Source: Ambrosia x helenae
Lineage: Eukaryota > Streptophyta > Magnoliopsida > Asterales > Asteraceae
NCBI GenBank assembly: GCA_030844895.1
Contig: CM061234.1
Span: forward strand, 15,869,573-15,933,572
Direction: 5' to 3'
Length of the DNA: 64,000 nucleotides
Position numbers and translations under genes: made by a program. How positions within the stretch are numbered: the stretch's first letter is position 1; every line of letters begins with the position of its first letter. Below the pieces are notes generated by a model. It was given only the letters and a program-made list of their open reading frames with translations, was not told the origin of the DNA and did not search any database. Shown piece after piece: positions 21,560 to 32,507 of the stretch.

Positions 21560-22173
21560 AAACTAAAGCTGACATGAGCTCAATGAGGCCATCCTCAACC
21601 CTTATTTTCTTCCAAAAATCTTTTTCCCTCTCATGTTTCCTCTCATGATTTTTAAACGTTAATATATTTTATATACGACATTTTTAAAAAAAAAAGAAAA
21701 ATTACACCAAATTAACGAACGTTTTATTAACTTTCCAACGAATACCATAGTGCTATATAAAAACGAGAAAAAAACGACTTTTTGTGGAGTTTTGTTCATA
21801 CAGGAAAAAAACACAATGTGTTCAAGTAATTCATTAATCATGTATAAGCAAGTCACCAATCATGTTCAAACCGGTAAATATGAATTTCATTTTCGTCTAT
21901 AGCAGAATAGGTTAAAACCATTTCTTTCCCAAAAAAAAAAAAGGTCACATCTTCAAGATCACCGCCGCAATCACGCCCTGCAATGGTTGCTTTTGGCTCT
22001 GCTCCTCATCCAAACATATATCTTCTTTTAATATACAATTTCACTTTTATTCAAATGCTTAAAATTGTTGTTTTCTCATATTTTAGTACATTAATTTTAT
22101 GTTACATCAACACATATTTTAACACTTCATATTGGATTTGTGTATTCCGGAAAGCTTCCGGGATATAATCTAG
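21560..22173 (+). mobile_element. Helitron 3' end upstream of HSP70
   Basis: The block 21640-21785 matches 15608-15745 of the upstream Helitron. The end has the palindrome CCGGAAAGCTTCCGG (about 22148-22162), then GATATAAT and CTAG at 22170-22173 followed by T. The left end is undetermined. It terminates about 200 bases before the HSP70 TATA box, so it is part of that gene's upstream region. Confidence 0.6.
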
Positions 22174-22369
22174 TATATTATAGATAAAAATATAGATTAT
22201 TTACATAAGAAAATGGAAAGTGAACAAGATAAAATAGTATTCAACCTAAACTAATCAAAGCGTGTTTCAAAGAAAAAATTAGCTTTGACTGAAATTCATA
22301 AAGTAAACAAGAAAATATTTTAAAAGATTAATCAAGAAATAAAAATAGTAGAATAAGCTGACCCTTTGC

Positions 22370-22377
22370 TTATATAA
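22370..22377 (+). promoter_or_regulatory. HSP70 TATA box
   Basis: TTATATAA lies about 245 bases before the ATG. A likely 5'-UTR intron runs 22494-22608 (AAG|GTAACA...ATACAG|CTAC), leaving a short second leader exon. TTCGAGAA at 22453-22460 is a minimal heat-shock-element core but lies downstream of the TATA box, so I do not count it as a normal HSE. Confidence 0.5.
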
Positions 22378-22622
22378 GCTGGCTCCATTCCAGTCACACA
22401 TAATATCATCTTAATAAGTCCACTGAAGGCCTGGAAGGATCACGTAAAAGGGTTCGAGAACCATTTTCAATCGCATTCGCCTCATATACTAAGGTAACAT
22501 AGCGTACATGTATCGTTTTCTGGTATAATATTACACCCATTTGATTAGATATATGTCTGCAGTTCGGATTATATTATGTCATCATCTTATGCATTTCTTT
22601 ATATACAGCTACATATTCCAAG

Positions 22623-24945
22623 ATGTCGAACAAAGTTAAAAAAACTCCTATAGGTATTGATCTTGGAACCACATACTCGTGTGTTGCGGTCTGGTTTGAT
22701 CAACACAACCGTGTTGAAGTCCTTCCTAATGAACAGGGTAATACCATTACGCCATCATGTGTGGCATGCAATGACACCCAACATTTAGTAGGTGAGGGTG
22801 CCAAAAATCAAATCACCCGGAACCCCACTAACACTGTTTTTGGTAAGTTTATTTTACGCACAACTTTTATATTTATCGCACAAGAAAAACATAAATTTAG
22901 TACCATTCACTCATTCAGTTACTACAGTCCAGGGTCATCCCTGAGAATTCAAGTGCCCAGGCCGAGCCGCGAAAAACGTGCCCCTTAGTTTTTAGATCTT
23001 AACGAAATAAATAACGTAACTTATATTTTTTAAACAACAATTAAAGTAATATTAAATTGATGAATCAATTCTTTACAGTTTATTTTATCCAACAATACGT
23101 TCTCGATAGCTATCATCGCCAATCCGTGAAGTTTTTTTTAACATAAGTGTTTTGAGCCTAGAGCGAGCAAAAACTAGAACCAACATTAAAATAAGAGGAT
23201 AAGTGATTACTTTAAAGTTATTGTTAATCTTTAAAAAAAAATAGGATGACCATTGTAGGCTTTTTTTCCCTCTATAAATTGGCATATTCTAATGTCTATA
23301 ATAACCCCATCATTTTCTAGTATTTACACTATGTCATCATCTTCCTCAAAACAACCCCTTTTATACCATGTAACACCAAACACTATGCACAGATCATTTA
23401 GATTTTTCCTATGAATTCTATTCCACAGTCCGGCACTGTCGCCAGTCACAATGCCTCTTGGAAATTGGGCCCAGGCGGGAGTCCTCCCCGCACTCCCTCA
23501 AAACCGGCCTTGATACATTCTGCTACTTAATAAATTCTATGCACTCTCATTCATTTTAGGCGTCAAGCGTTTAATGGGAAGCAGATTCAGTGATATCAGA
23601 TTCCAAAAAGACGTACAATCATTGCCATTTAAGGTAATTGAAGGATCTTCTGATAAGGCAACGATTGTACTCGAACATATGGGTGTAAACAAGGAATTTT
23701 CACCTGAAGAAATATCTTCTATGATTCTAAAGAACCTGAAAGAGGCTGCTGAGGCATACCTCGGAACAGTAGTTACAGATGCTGTGATTACCGTCCCAGC
23801 ATATTTCAATGACAGGCAACGACAAGCAACAAAGGATGCTGGTGCACTGGCTGGACTTAATATCATGCGCCTAATCAATGAGCCCACATCAGCTGCAATT
23901 GCCTATGGTCTGGACAAGTTTGCGGCCCCAAGTCACCCAAAAGAGAAGAATGTGTTCGTCTTTGATTTGGGTGGGGGAACATTCGATGTGTCACTTCTCA
24001 CCATTAGTAGGGAAGGAAAGATAAGTGTTAAAGCAGTTGGGGGTGACACTCGTTTGGGGGGTGAAGATTTTGACAAGGCAATGGTGGATCATTGTGTACA
24101 CGAATTTAAGAAAAGACAAAAGAAAGATGTCCATCTAAGTGCAAGAGCAATGGGGAGGTTGAAAGTTGCGTGTGAGAAAGCAAAGAGGGATTTGTCATCA
24201 ACAACTCAAACGTCTATTGACATTGATGGCTTTTATGATGGAGCTGATTTTTCAATGAAGATCACCCGAGCGAAATTTGAGGCGTTAAAATGTGAATTTT
24301 TTTGAAAAGTGTATTGAGCATGTGGAAAATTGTTTAAGAGATGGGAATATTCACAAAAAAATGATCGATGATATCGTCCTTGTTGGTGGGTCAACTAGGA
24401 TTCCCAAGGTGCAGCAAATGTTGTTGGAATTTTTTGACTCGAAACCACTTTGCAAGACCATTAATGCAGATGAAGCTGTCGCTTATGGTGCAGCAGTGTT
24501 GGCTGCAAATTTAAGTGGTAAGGGAAATAAAGCTGTGAAGAATTTGACACTTTTAGATGTGACCCCTTTGTCCCTTGGTATTGAAACCAGAACAGGAGAT
24601 ATGAGTGTCATAATCCCAAGAAACACACCAATACCGACCATGAAGGAAGACATTTACTGGACGAGGCATGACAATCAAGTAAAAACTTGCAGTTAATGTG
24701 TATCAGGGTGAGTGTGATAAAATAAAAGACAACATCTTCCTTGATAGCTTCACTCTTTATGGTGTTCCACCGCGTCCTAAAGGTGAAGAAAAAATGAAAG
24801 TTTGCTTTAGCATAGATGCCAATGGTATTCTTGATGTATCCGCTGAGTTGGTATCTAATGGTAATAAAAAAGTATAGTAATTGCTGGGAGCGCAAATGTG
24901 TCTAAGGATGACATCGAGAAGATGCTGAAAAAGGTTAAGCTGTAA
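22623..24945 (+). pseudogene. HSP70: HSP70-like chaperone, lidless, three frameshifts
   Basis: Exon 1 (22623-22842) opens with the nucleotide-binding phosphate motif IGIDLGTTYSCV. The 717-bp intron splits codon 74, which matches the known single intron of plant cytosolic HSP70 genes in the codon after NTVF. Exon 2 (23560-24945) carries DLGGGTFDVSLL, the IVLVGGSTRIPKVQQ motif, the VTPLSLGIET linker and a beta substrate domain. It stops at DDIEKMLKKVKL, where the alpha-helical lid and EEVD tail (~110 residues) should begin. The reading frame breaks at three A-runs: 24287-24290 (one A too many), 24681-24685 (one too many) and 24866-24871 (one too few). Allowing for these gives 534 residues in whole codons. 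It is either a pseudogene or carries homopolymer assembly errors; the missing lid is real either way. Confidence 0.85.
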
Positions 24946-25285
24946 TTAAGTTCATATTTTTATTTTCGATCATAAAGTTTGCTATCAACTTCAAATAAAT
25001 TTATTGTACGTTGCTTCAATTTATGAGTATTTGATAATGTTTATTTGAGATTCATGGTCATAATATATTCCAAGTTTTGTTTGAAATAAATCTGAATTAA
25101 TTTGTTGAGGTTTACATGAGATATATATTTGAATTTGTTAAGGTTTTATATATTTGAGATTCATTGACATGAAATTAGCTAGGAAGCTGTGAATGAGTTT
25201 TGAGCTCGCTTTGAAACAAAAACATATTGGTACATTACTGTTAGTGATGTAAAATTTAAATGAACAACATTTTCCACTAAATATA
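24946..25285. other. HSP70 3' flank, AT-rich
   Basis: AT-rich sequence with repeated GAGATTCAT and AATTTGTT words, probably 3' UTR and intergenic. No gene is seen. Confidence 0.4.
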
Positions 25286-25349
25286 TTGTGACAACCCGAC
25301 CAGGGGACCATGGTCGACGAAAATATAACTTGACATTGTATGCATAACC

Positions 25350-25790
25350 AAAGTTTGTATTAGACAACTATTATATAGATATACATTTGTTTGTATATTA
25401 GAGGGATTAATATGTAACAATGTACTCTATTTATATTTCTTGTAATCCATGTTTATTCAGTTACAACTACAACTACAACTACAAATACAATTCATCACAA
25501 TAACATGGTATTAGAGCCAAGTATCAACAACCCTAATTCCTGCCACCGCCATCTTTATTTTCGTTCTGCAGCCTCATGTGATCAATCCTCCGACAACAAC
25601 AATGGCCCTTCTTGCCTCAGTCCCCACATCCGAGAAAACCAACCATAACTCTCACAAGTTTAATTTTACCCTTTCCTCCTCCAATTATGTTGGAAAACTA
25701 TCATACAACCCTTGTCACAATGGAACGGAGGGCGTACCAAAATACTCATCCATAATTCTAGCACCTTAAGGACACCGCCATCATGCTCAT
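25350..25790 (+). mobile_element. Copia-type LTR end, PBS and start of gag
   Basis: An LTR-like stretch with tandem ACTACAACTAC words ends ATAACA at 25505. It is followed at once by TGGTATTAGAGCC (25506-25518), an initiator-Met PBS with one change. A short gag-like start follows (MALLASVPTSEKTNHNSH at about 25602), as in Copia Gag leaders, and stops at 25769. The remainder of the element is absent. The LTR's left end is not certain. Confidence 0.55.
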
Positions 25791-26050
25791 CCATCCACAA
25801 TCCATCATGTCATCCCCCAACCCTCTCCCTACGTTTCTTTACATTTCCTCCCCACTAATACGATATATATGAACGTATAGACGGGAGACAAAAGAGCATT
25901 CTATTTTATACGACTCGTATGACTTGTACAAGTCGTATAGATGAAGGGTGTTAAAAATAGTTGTCTTGGGGTGTATCAATGGTATGGGCCTTTTATATAT
26001 TGACAAAATTGTCTCAGAGAATTTTCGTATGACGCTTTAGCGCAAATTAA

Positions 26051-26339
26051 CGTTAAGGATGGATTTTAAGTGGTGGTGGTGGTAGGCGGTGGTTCACGGT
26101 GGTGAACTCGTCGGAGAAGATGAATCAGAGAGTTTGAGAAAGAAACAAAAGAAGATTATAGCTCAATAACCAGGTGATCTTATTAACTGCCTTTAACCGA
26201 TTATTTATACTGAGAGCTAAACATATCAACTACCAACTAACGATTAACTACCTTTCCCGCCCAATACAAACATTTCCCAATTAGTCCTTAACTATCCAAT
26301 TATTACAATTTGACCCCTTATACAATCTGCTACATATCA
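26051..26339 (-). repeat. 3' LTR of the minus-strand gypsy element
   Basis: 289 bp. It aligns with the other LTR with about eight substitutions plus two 3-bp indels (an extra GGT and an extra AAG here), about 97% identity by hand count. Confidence 0.92.
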
Positions 26340-26357
26340 ATACTCCCCCCCCCCCTT

Positions 26358-27660
26358 TTATGAATTTTGCCCCAAAATTCTAAAATTGAAATCAGGAAAC
26401 CTTAATTGCATCTCCTCTATATCCTCCCAAGAAGCTTCATGAGCCGGTAAGTTCATCCATTTCACTAGCACCTTCATTCCAGCTCTATTTCGTTTCTTAA
26501 TCATTTGCTTATCTATCACTGCTTCAGAAACAAATTGAAATCTCGGTTGTTGAAGCGAAGGAATGATCGATGACAAGGGACCTCGTGCCAGTTTAAGCAA
26601 AAAATACATGATAGACTGGATGTATCTGGGATTCCTTAGGTAAATCCAATCTATATGCAACTTTTCCCACTTTTTCAGTAACTAAGAATGGCCCATAGTA
26701 CCTAAGGTTAAGCTTGTTATGCTTCTGGGTTCTTAGGGAATTTTGACAGTATGGATGTAATTTGAAATAAACAAAGTCACCTTTTTGAAATTCCATGTCT
26801 GTCCTGTGCCTATCAGCTAACTGTTTCATTCGATGTTGGGCCCTGATTAGAGACTGCTTCAATTTTTTAGTGAATGCTTCTCTTTCACACATCAGCTGGT
26901 CCATAGAGTCAATTGGGCAATCTTTAGGTATGTAGGGTATGAAAAGAGGAGGTAGGTAAACCATACAAGGCCTGAAATGGTGTCATTCCCAAAGATGAGT
27001 GGTAGTTGGTGTTGTACCAACACTCAGCTAATGATAACCATCTAAGCCAATTGGATTGATGACTGAAAGTCATACATCTCAAATATGACTCTATACACCT
27101 GTTTACCACCTCAGTCTGTCCATCAGACTGAGGATGATAGGCTGTAGACATGGCCAGTTTGCACCCCATGTAGCTTAGTAAACTCATTCCAGAAATTGCT
27201 TAGGAACACAGGGTCCCTATCAGAAACAATTGTTTGGGGCCATCCATGTAGCTTAAAAATGTTGTCTAAGAACAACTGAGCTACTGTTTCTCCTAAGTAA
27301 CGGTGTGCAATGGCCAAAAAATGTGTATATTTAGTATGTCTATCCACCACAACTAGAATAGAGTTCTTACCTTGCACCTTTGGAAAGCCACTGATGAAAT
27401 CCATTGATATGTCTAAAAAGACATATTTAGGAATAGGCAATGGTTGTAGGAGTCCAGGATAGGCCATAGTTTCTGATTTAGACTTCTAGAAAATATGACA
27501 TTGCCTGATAAAGTGTCTCACATGTTTATGCAATCCTTTCCATTTGAAAAGACCCTGAATCCTCTTAATAGTGGCATGGACCCTGAATGTCCACCCTGAG
27601 CAGAGTCATGACATAAAGAAATGATGTCTTTTTGCAGATCCACATCTTTGCTAACCACAA
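26358..27660 (-). pseudogene. Gypsy integrase and chromodomain (broken)
   Basis: Integrase core pieces: FLDISMDFISGFPKVQGK, first Asp in MDFI, about 27400-27430; VSDRDPVFLSNFW, second Asp, about 27200-27230; STAYHPQSDGQTEVVNRC, Glu, about 27100-27150. The C-terminal region has ADRHRTDMEFQKGDFVYFKL. A chromodomain-like end follows: VLVKWMNLPAHEASWED at about 26400-26460. Three frame changes separate the pieces. The chromodomain would guide insertion to marked chromatin in the living family. Confidence 0.85.
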
Positions 27661-27675
27661 TCTTATCATTCTTAG

Positions 27676-29147
27676 TCAGATAGTTCCATTCCACTTGTAT
27701 TTTGAAACACTTTCCCCTTGTTGAAGCTTGTGCAGCTTAGCTTTAACACCCTCATCATTCAACCAAGAATTCTTAATTCTTTCCAACAACTTAGGATCAA
27801 ATGTGGAAAATTTAATAGCACGTAATACAGGCCCTTGAACCCTGGATAAGGCATCTGCAACTCTGTTTTCAACCCCTTTCTTGTACATTATTTCATAGTC
27901 AAAGCCCAATAACTTTGATAACCACACATGTTGTAGAGGGGTAGTGAGCTTTTGTTCTAATAGGTGCTTCAAGCTTTTCTGATCAATCTTGATAATGAAA
28001 TGTTTTTATGAGAAGATAGTGTTGCATTGTTTAACTGCAAACAAAATGGCTAACAGTTCATTCTCATATACTGAAAGCACTTGTTGTCTAGGTGATAGAG
28101 CCTTGCTTATGAAGGCCAAAGGGTGCCCATCCTGCATTAACACTGCACCAATACCCAAATTTGATGCATTTGTCTCTAGAACAAAAGTCTTTGTGAAATC
28201 TGGCAAAGCCAACACTGAAGGTTCACAATAAGCTCTTTTCAGGTCATTGAAAGCAACAGTGGCTGCATCAGTCCAAACAAACTTATCCTTTCTTAGTAGA
28301 TTGGTTAAGGGCTTAGCCAAAATACCATAGGATTTTATAAACCTTCTATAATACCCAGAGAGCCCTAGAAACCCTCTTAACTGTTTCACATTGGTAGGTT
28401 GAGGTCACTTTTGATAGCTTCAATTTTCTTTAGGTCTGTTGCAACACCTTGACCAAAAATGATGTGGCCAAGTATTTAACTGTACCCCCACCAAAAGAAC
28501 ACTTAGACATCTTAGCAAAAAGTTGATTCTACCTTAAAATTCCCAAGACTTCCCTTAAATGATCCAAATGTTGGTCTAAAGACTTACTATAGACCAATAT
28601 ATCATAAAAAAAAAAACTACTAACACTAACTTCCTCAACAGTGTTTTGAAAGTATGATTCATGAGTGCTTGAAAAGTTGTTGGTGCATTTGTTAAACCAA
28701 ATGGCATCACCAAAAAATCAAAGTGTCCCTCATGAGTCTTGTTGTTTTATGGATATCATCATGGAACATCCTTATTTGATGATATACTAACATAAGGTCC
28801 ACCTTAGAAAAAACAGTGGAACCCCCTAGTTCATCCAACAAATCAGGGGTATTGGAAAACCATTTTCACTTAGCATCATTTAATTTTCTATAATCAATAC
28901 ACATTCTCCAGCTTCCATCATTTTTCTTTACCAAAACCACAGGGGCAGCAAAATGACTAGTGTTCCCCTAATGACCCCAGAATCCATTAACTCTTTAGTC
29001 ATATTCTCAATCACATCTTTCTAGGCCAATTGATATCTATAGGGCTTTTGACTAATTGTTATAGATTCATCTTTTAAAATGATTCTATGGTCATAAGCCC
29101 TAGGAGGTGTTAAGGTCTTTAGGGTTTCAAACAAATCATTGAACTCT
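27676..29147 (-). pseudogene. Gypsy RT and RNase H (broken)
   Basis: The RT half (about 28400-29147) has lost any long frame, though MPFGLTNAPTTFQ and DILVYSKSLDQHL are legible around 28560-28710. The catalytic box reads as Y-D beside a T-run at about 28600-28613, instead of F-D-D. RNase H is better kept: LRGFLGLSGYYRRFIKSYG, FVLETNASNLGIGAVLMQ (usual D-A-S changed to N-A-S) and SKALSPRQQ at 28006-28389, then KLLGFDYEIMYKKGVENRV at 27676-27972. Confidence 0.75.
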
Positions 29148-29701
29148 TTAAAGTAAATCAATGGTTTTGATACTTACAGTTTTCCCAAGAACAGTCTTGT
29201 GTTGAAACTGTTCTGTTTCCTCACTTATCATGCTGCAAACATGCCCTTGTACTACTTGGCCTTCTCTAGTCAATAGTTGGTGCATAACTTTAATAGAACA
29301 CAGTGATAACTTGTTGTTTTGACTTCCTTTCAACTGGTAAGTCTTATTGCCCACCTTAAATTGCATAACTAGGTCCTTGAAGTTCCAAACTATGCCCCCC
29401 AAGGCAAAAACCATTGTACTCCTAATACCATATCATAATTGGCAAGAGGAATTACTAAAACATCAGCCTTAAACCAAAGGTCCTGCATTTGCCATTCAAA
29501 GTTTCTACAAACTTTGTTACCAACCAAAGGTACCCCATTAGCTACCCCTACCTTCATGGTTCCAATTTCTTCAAGCTTACAGTTAAGCTTCAGGGCCAAT
29601 GTTTCATCCAAAAAATTATGTGTTGATCCAGAATCTGTAAGGATGTGTAAGGTTCTTATACCAATATTTCCCACTACTTGCATAGTAGAAAAGGATGGCA
29701 C
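29148..29701 (-). pseudogene. Gypsy protease region
   Basis: ILTDSGSTHNFLDETLALKL contains the catalytic Asp-Ser-Gly with the usual S-T-H-N-F context of plant gypsy proteases. MVLGVQWF marks the C-terminal part. The frame breaks between 29390 and 29414, and a downstream piece continues in another frame to 29148. Confidence 0.8.
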
Positions 29702-29706
29702 TCCTG

Positions 29707-30833
29707 TTAGGGCATGGATAGAATGAGTGGGTCATTAGTTGTTGTGACTATCATGGTTTCAGGTTCTTGAGGGGCAGAATTGTCATTTTCTTCATCATCA
29801 ATTTCTAATATAAACAATTGTTTATTAGGGCATTTGTTAGTTGAACTAAACTTTTCAGGACACCAAAAGCATTCCCCTCTCAGCCTTTTGGCTTCCATTT
29901 CTTTGGTAGGAAGGTTAAGTCTGTTTTTATTGTTGGTTAATTTCTGGTGTGCAAGGGGTGTAGGTAACAATGGTAGATCGGTTGTATTTAAGGGTGGTTT
30001 GAAAGTTGAACTACATGGTTTATAAGTAGAAACTGGTGTAGGGTTTGGATAGAATTTCCCTGTTTGGTTTTAGTATGATTTGGGTTTAGAAGAAAGGAGT
30101 TTATTGGCTAAGTCTTGTTTCTTTGAAAACTTGTAAGCTTCCTTCATGTTCTTGGGTTCAAACAATCTAACAGGCCCTGACAATTCAGGTTTCAAGTTGT
30201 TTAAGAACAAACTCACTACATATTCCTCATAAATGGTCACCCTTAATAATTTTTCATCAAATTTTTCATAGAATTCTTCTAGTGTTCCAGTTTGAACAGT
30301 AGAAGCCAATTCCCACATAGCATCATTATATTGTTGAGTAGAAAATCGATCTAAAATGTTACTTGTGTATTCAGACCATGTTACCTCAGTGATAGGTTTT
30401 GTTAAGTTCTTGACAAAGGCTGAATGCCACTTCATAGCCTTTCTTTCAAGGTTTATTGCTGCATATCTCACCTTGAATGTCTACGGTGTGTCATCAACAT
30501 CAAAAAAGTGATCACATCTGCAAATCCAGTCTTCAACTTCATCACCATCAAACTTTGGGAATTCAATCTTCCCTAATCTATAGAGTCTTTCTGTTCTCGA
30601 ATTATTATTGCTAGAATTTTCTGAATGATTGCCTGAATTACTAGACGATTGCATGTTATTGTTCACTTGATTAACAGCAAGTTTATCCATTAATTGTTTC
30701 AATTCTTGAAAGGATTTATCAGTTTTTTTCCATGAATGCTTCAAATTTTAATAAGGAAGTGGTGTGGTTTTGGATTGTCTTTTCAATTTCAGCTTGACTT
30801 CTTGTAGTAGTCATAATTCGTATTTGAGTGTGA

Positions 30834-30913
<80 letters not shown>

Positions 30914-30982
30914 GAATTTGTAATGTGTTAAAGTGATAGTGATACTATTATTATTATGTAGGAAACAATCGAAGAAGATCAA
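29707..30982 (-). pseudogene. Gypsy gag (broken)
   Basis: The N-terminal leader contains a TTA/TAA microsatellite (30834-30913) that translates as poly-Ile. The gag domain includes INLERKAMKWHSAFVKN and FEPKNMKEAYKFSKKQDLA. The CCHC knuckle is CFWCPEKFSSTNKC, with Asn where the zinc-binding His should be. Frame breaks occur near 30475-30485 and 30000-30070, so no continuous Gag is possible. Confidence 0.8.
30834..30913. repeat. (TTA)n microsatellite in gag leader
   Basis: About 26 uninterrupted TTA/TAA units in the 5' leader/gag start of the gypsy element. Confidence 0.95.
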
Positions 30983-31271
30983 AATTGGAAATGAATCAAG
31001 AATTAGAGTGAATTAATCCCAATGATTAATCCGGACAGAAATGAACCAGAACAGAATCAAGGAAACAAGGATTTGAAGAATGGAATGGATTAATCTTGAA
31101 GATTAATCCCGGACAGAAACGAACAGAACAAAATCAAGAACATAGGAAAAGAAGAATTGATTAATGGTTTAATCAATTCAGAGACGAGAAATGAAATTGA
31201 TTAAGGAATCAATCAATCCAGGCAACAAAAATGGAATTGGAGCTCCGAGAATCGTAGAGCCCTGATACCAA

Positions 31272-31554
31272 TGTTAAGGATGGGTTTTAAGTGGTGGTGG
31301 TAGGCGGTGGTTCACGGTGGTGAACTCGCCGAAGAAGATGAATCAGAGAGTTTAAGAAAGAAACAAAAGATTATAGCTCAATAACCGGGTGATCTTATTA
31401 ACTGCCTTTAACCGATTATTTATACTGAGAGCTAAACATATCAACTACCAACAAACGATTAACTACCTTTCCCGCCCAATACAAACATTTCCCAATTATT
31501 CCTTAACTATCCAATTATTACAATTTGACCCCTTATACAATCAGCTACATATCA
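31272..31554 (-). repeat. 5' LTR of the minus-strand gypsy element
   Basis: 283 bp, bounded by TGTTAAGG and ATATCA on the plus strand. It is adjacent to the primer binding site with a one-base gap. Confidence 0.92.
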
Positions 31555-31559
31555 TTAGC

Positions 31560-32100
31560 ACATTGTGTTTCAATTTAGAGAGATTTGTTCATCAAATATG
31601 CATACACTAGTTTTCGACATGTAACGTCCTTTAGATATATTTACGTACATTTTCAGACAATGTCATTTTTTTCTAGATAACATTCAAGTATTTTAAAACA
31701 AAACATACATAAAAACTTTGAATATAGAGTGAACTATTAATATTCTTGTTAGTGGGCAAAAGATTTTATGAATTTTGTCTTGATGGTAAAACACATTAAG
31801 TTGCAACCGAAATGTGTAATGAATAAAAATACGACATTGTTCTATATTCGACAAAAAAGTGTAATCAAGTAAAATCGATGATGATATATCTATGCAACTC
31901 ACCCGACGTTCCGTCATAAATCATCACGAAGGAACCATCAATAGTACGCAATCCACTGCCACGAGCCAATTCCATTAAACTGCAGAAAACTTGGTTTATT
32001 TTAAAGAAGCATTTTTAGGAGAAGAAGCAAAATTGTATCCACACCAGGGATGGGTTCAAAGAAATCACTTCTGGCCCTTGGATCTTAAAGATTCATTAAA
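31560..32100. other. Intergenic, no gene seen
   Basis: AT-rich sequence between the gypsy element and the foldback repeat. Short frames here show no family resemblance. Confidence 0.35.
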
Positions 32101-32103
32101 GAG

Positions 32104-32396
32104 TTAAATGCCAATTTATTCCCTAAGATTTGTCAAAAATTGCCAATTTCATTCAAATCTTTTTTTTGCCAATTTAGTCCCTGTGGTTTCATTTTTTTGT
32201 CATTTTAGTCCCTGTGGACTAACAAGATTTGGATGAAAGTAGTAATTTTTGACAAACCTAGCAATTTTCGACAAACCTCAGGGACTAAAATGACAAAAAA
32301 AAAATGAAACCACAGGGACTAAATTGACAAAAAAAAAAAGATTTGGATGAAAGTGGCATTTTTTGACAAACCTCAGGGACTAAATTGCCAAATATG
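32104..32396. repeat. Foldback element with ~120-bp arms
   Basis: The left arm (about 32104-32217) and right arm (about 32272-32396) are inverted copies. Each arm is itself made of about three ~40-bp units built on TTTAGTCCCTGTGGTTTCAT and poly-T/poly-A spacers. It lies about 110 bases past the stop codon of the pseudouridine synthase gene and so may fall in that gene's 3' UTR or terminator region. Confidence 0.8.
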
Positions 32397-32507
32397 GTCA
32401 AATAAGTGGTCAGTCAACAGTCAACATGTGGTTTGTGTAGCTACTAAATACTAATTCACTTACGGAAGAACATGTCCTTGAGGGCAGTTTGCAGACCGGC
32501 AAAACAA

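Larger units (their letters stand above)
26051..31554 (-). mobile_element. Chromodomain gypsy retrotransposon, complete but broken
   Basis: A 5.5-kb element on the minus strand. The 5' LTR is 31272-31554; the PBS, complement of GCCCTGATACCA, is 31259-31270. Then come gag, protease, RT, RNase H, integrase and a C-terminal chromodomain, a G-rich polypurine tract (C-run at 26345-26355 on plus), and the 3' LTR at 26051-26339. Short LTRs, small size and a chromodomain fit Reina-like chromoviruses; the clade is inference. The target duplication is imperfect (TTAAC 26047-26051 against TTAGC 31555-31559). The LTR first base is changed on the left copy (C for T). Confidence 0.9.

Noticed and set aside
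22145..22163. TTCCGGAAAGCTTCCGG looking like a heat-shock element
   Set aside because: Spacing of the TTC/GAA units is off by one and the palindrome is explained as the Helitron terminal hairpin.
22453..22460. Heat-shock-element core TTCGAGAA
   Set aside because: Too short and located downstream of the TATA box, in the leader; insufficient as an HSE.
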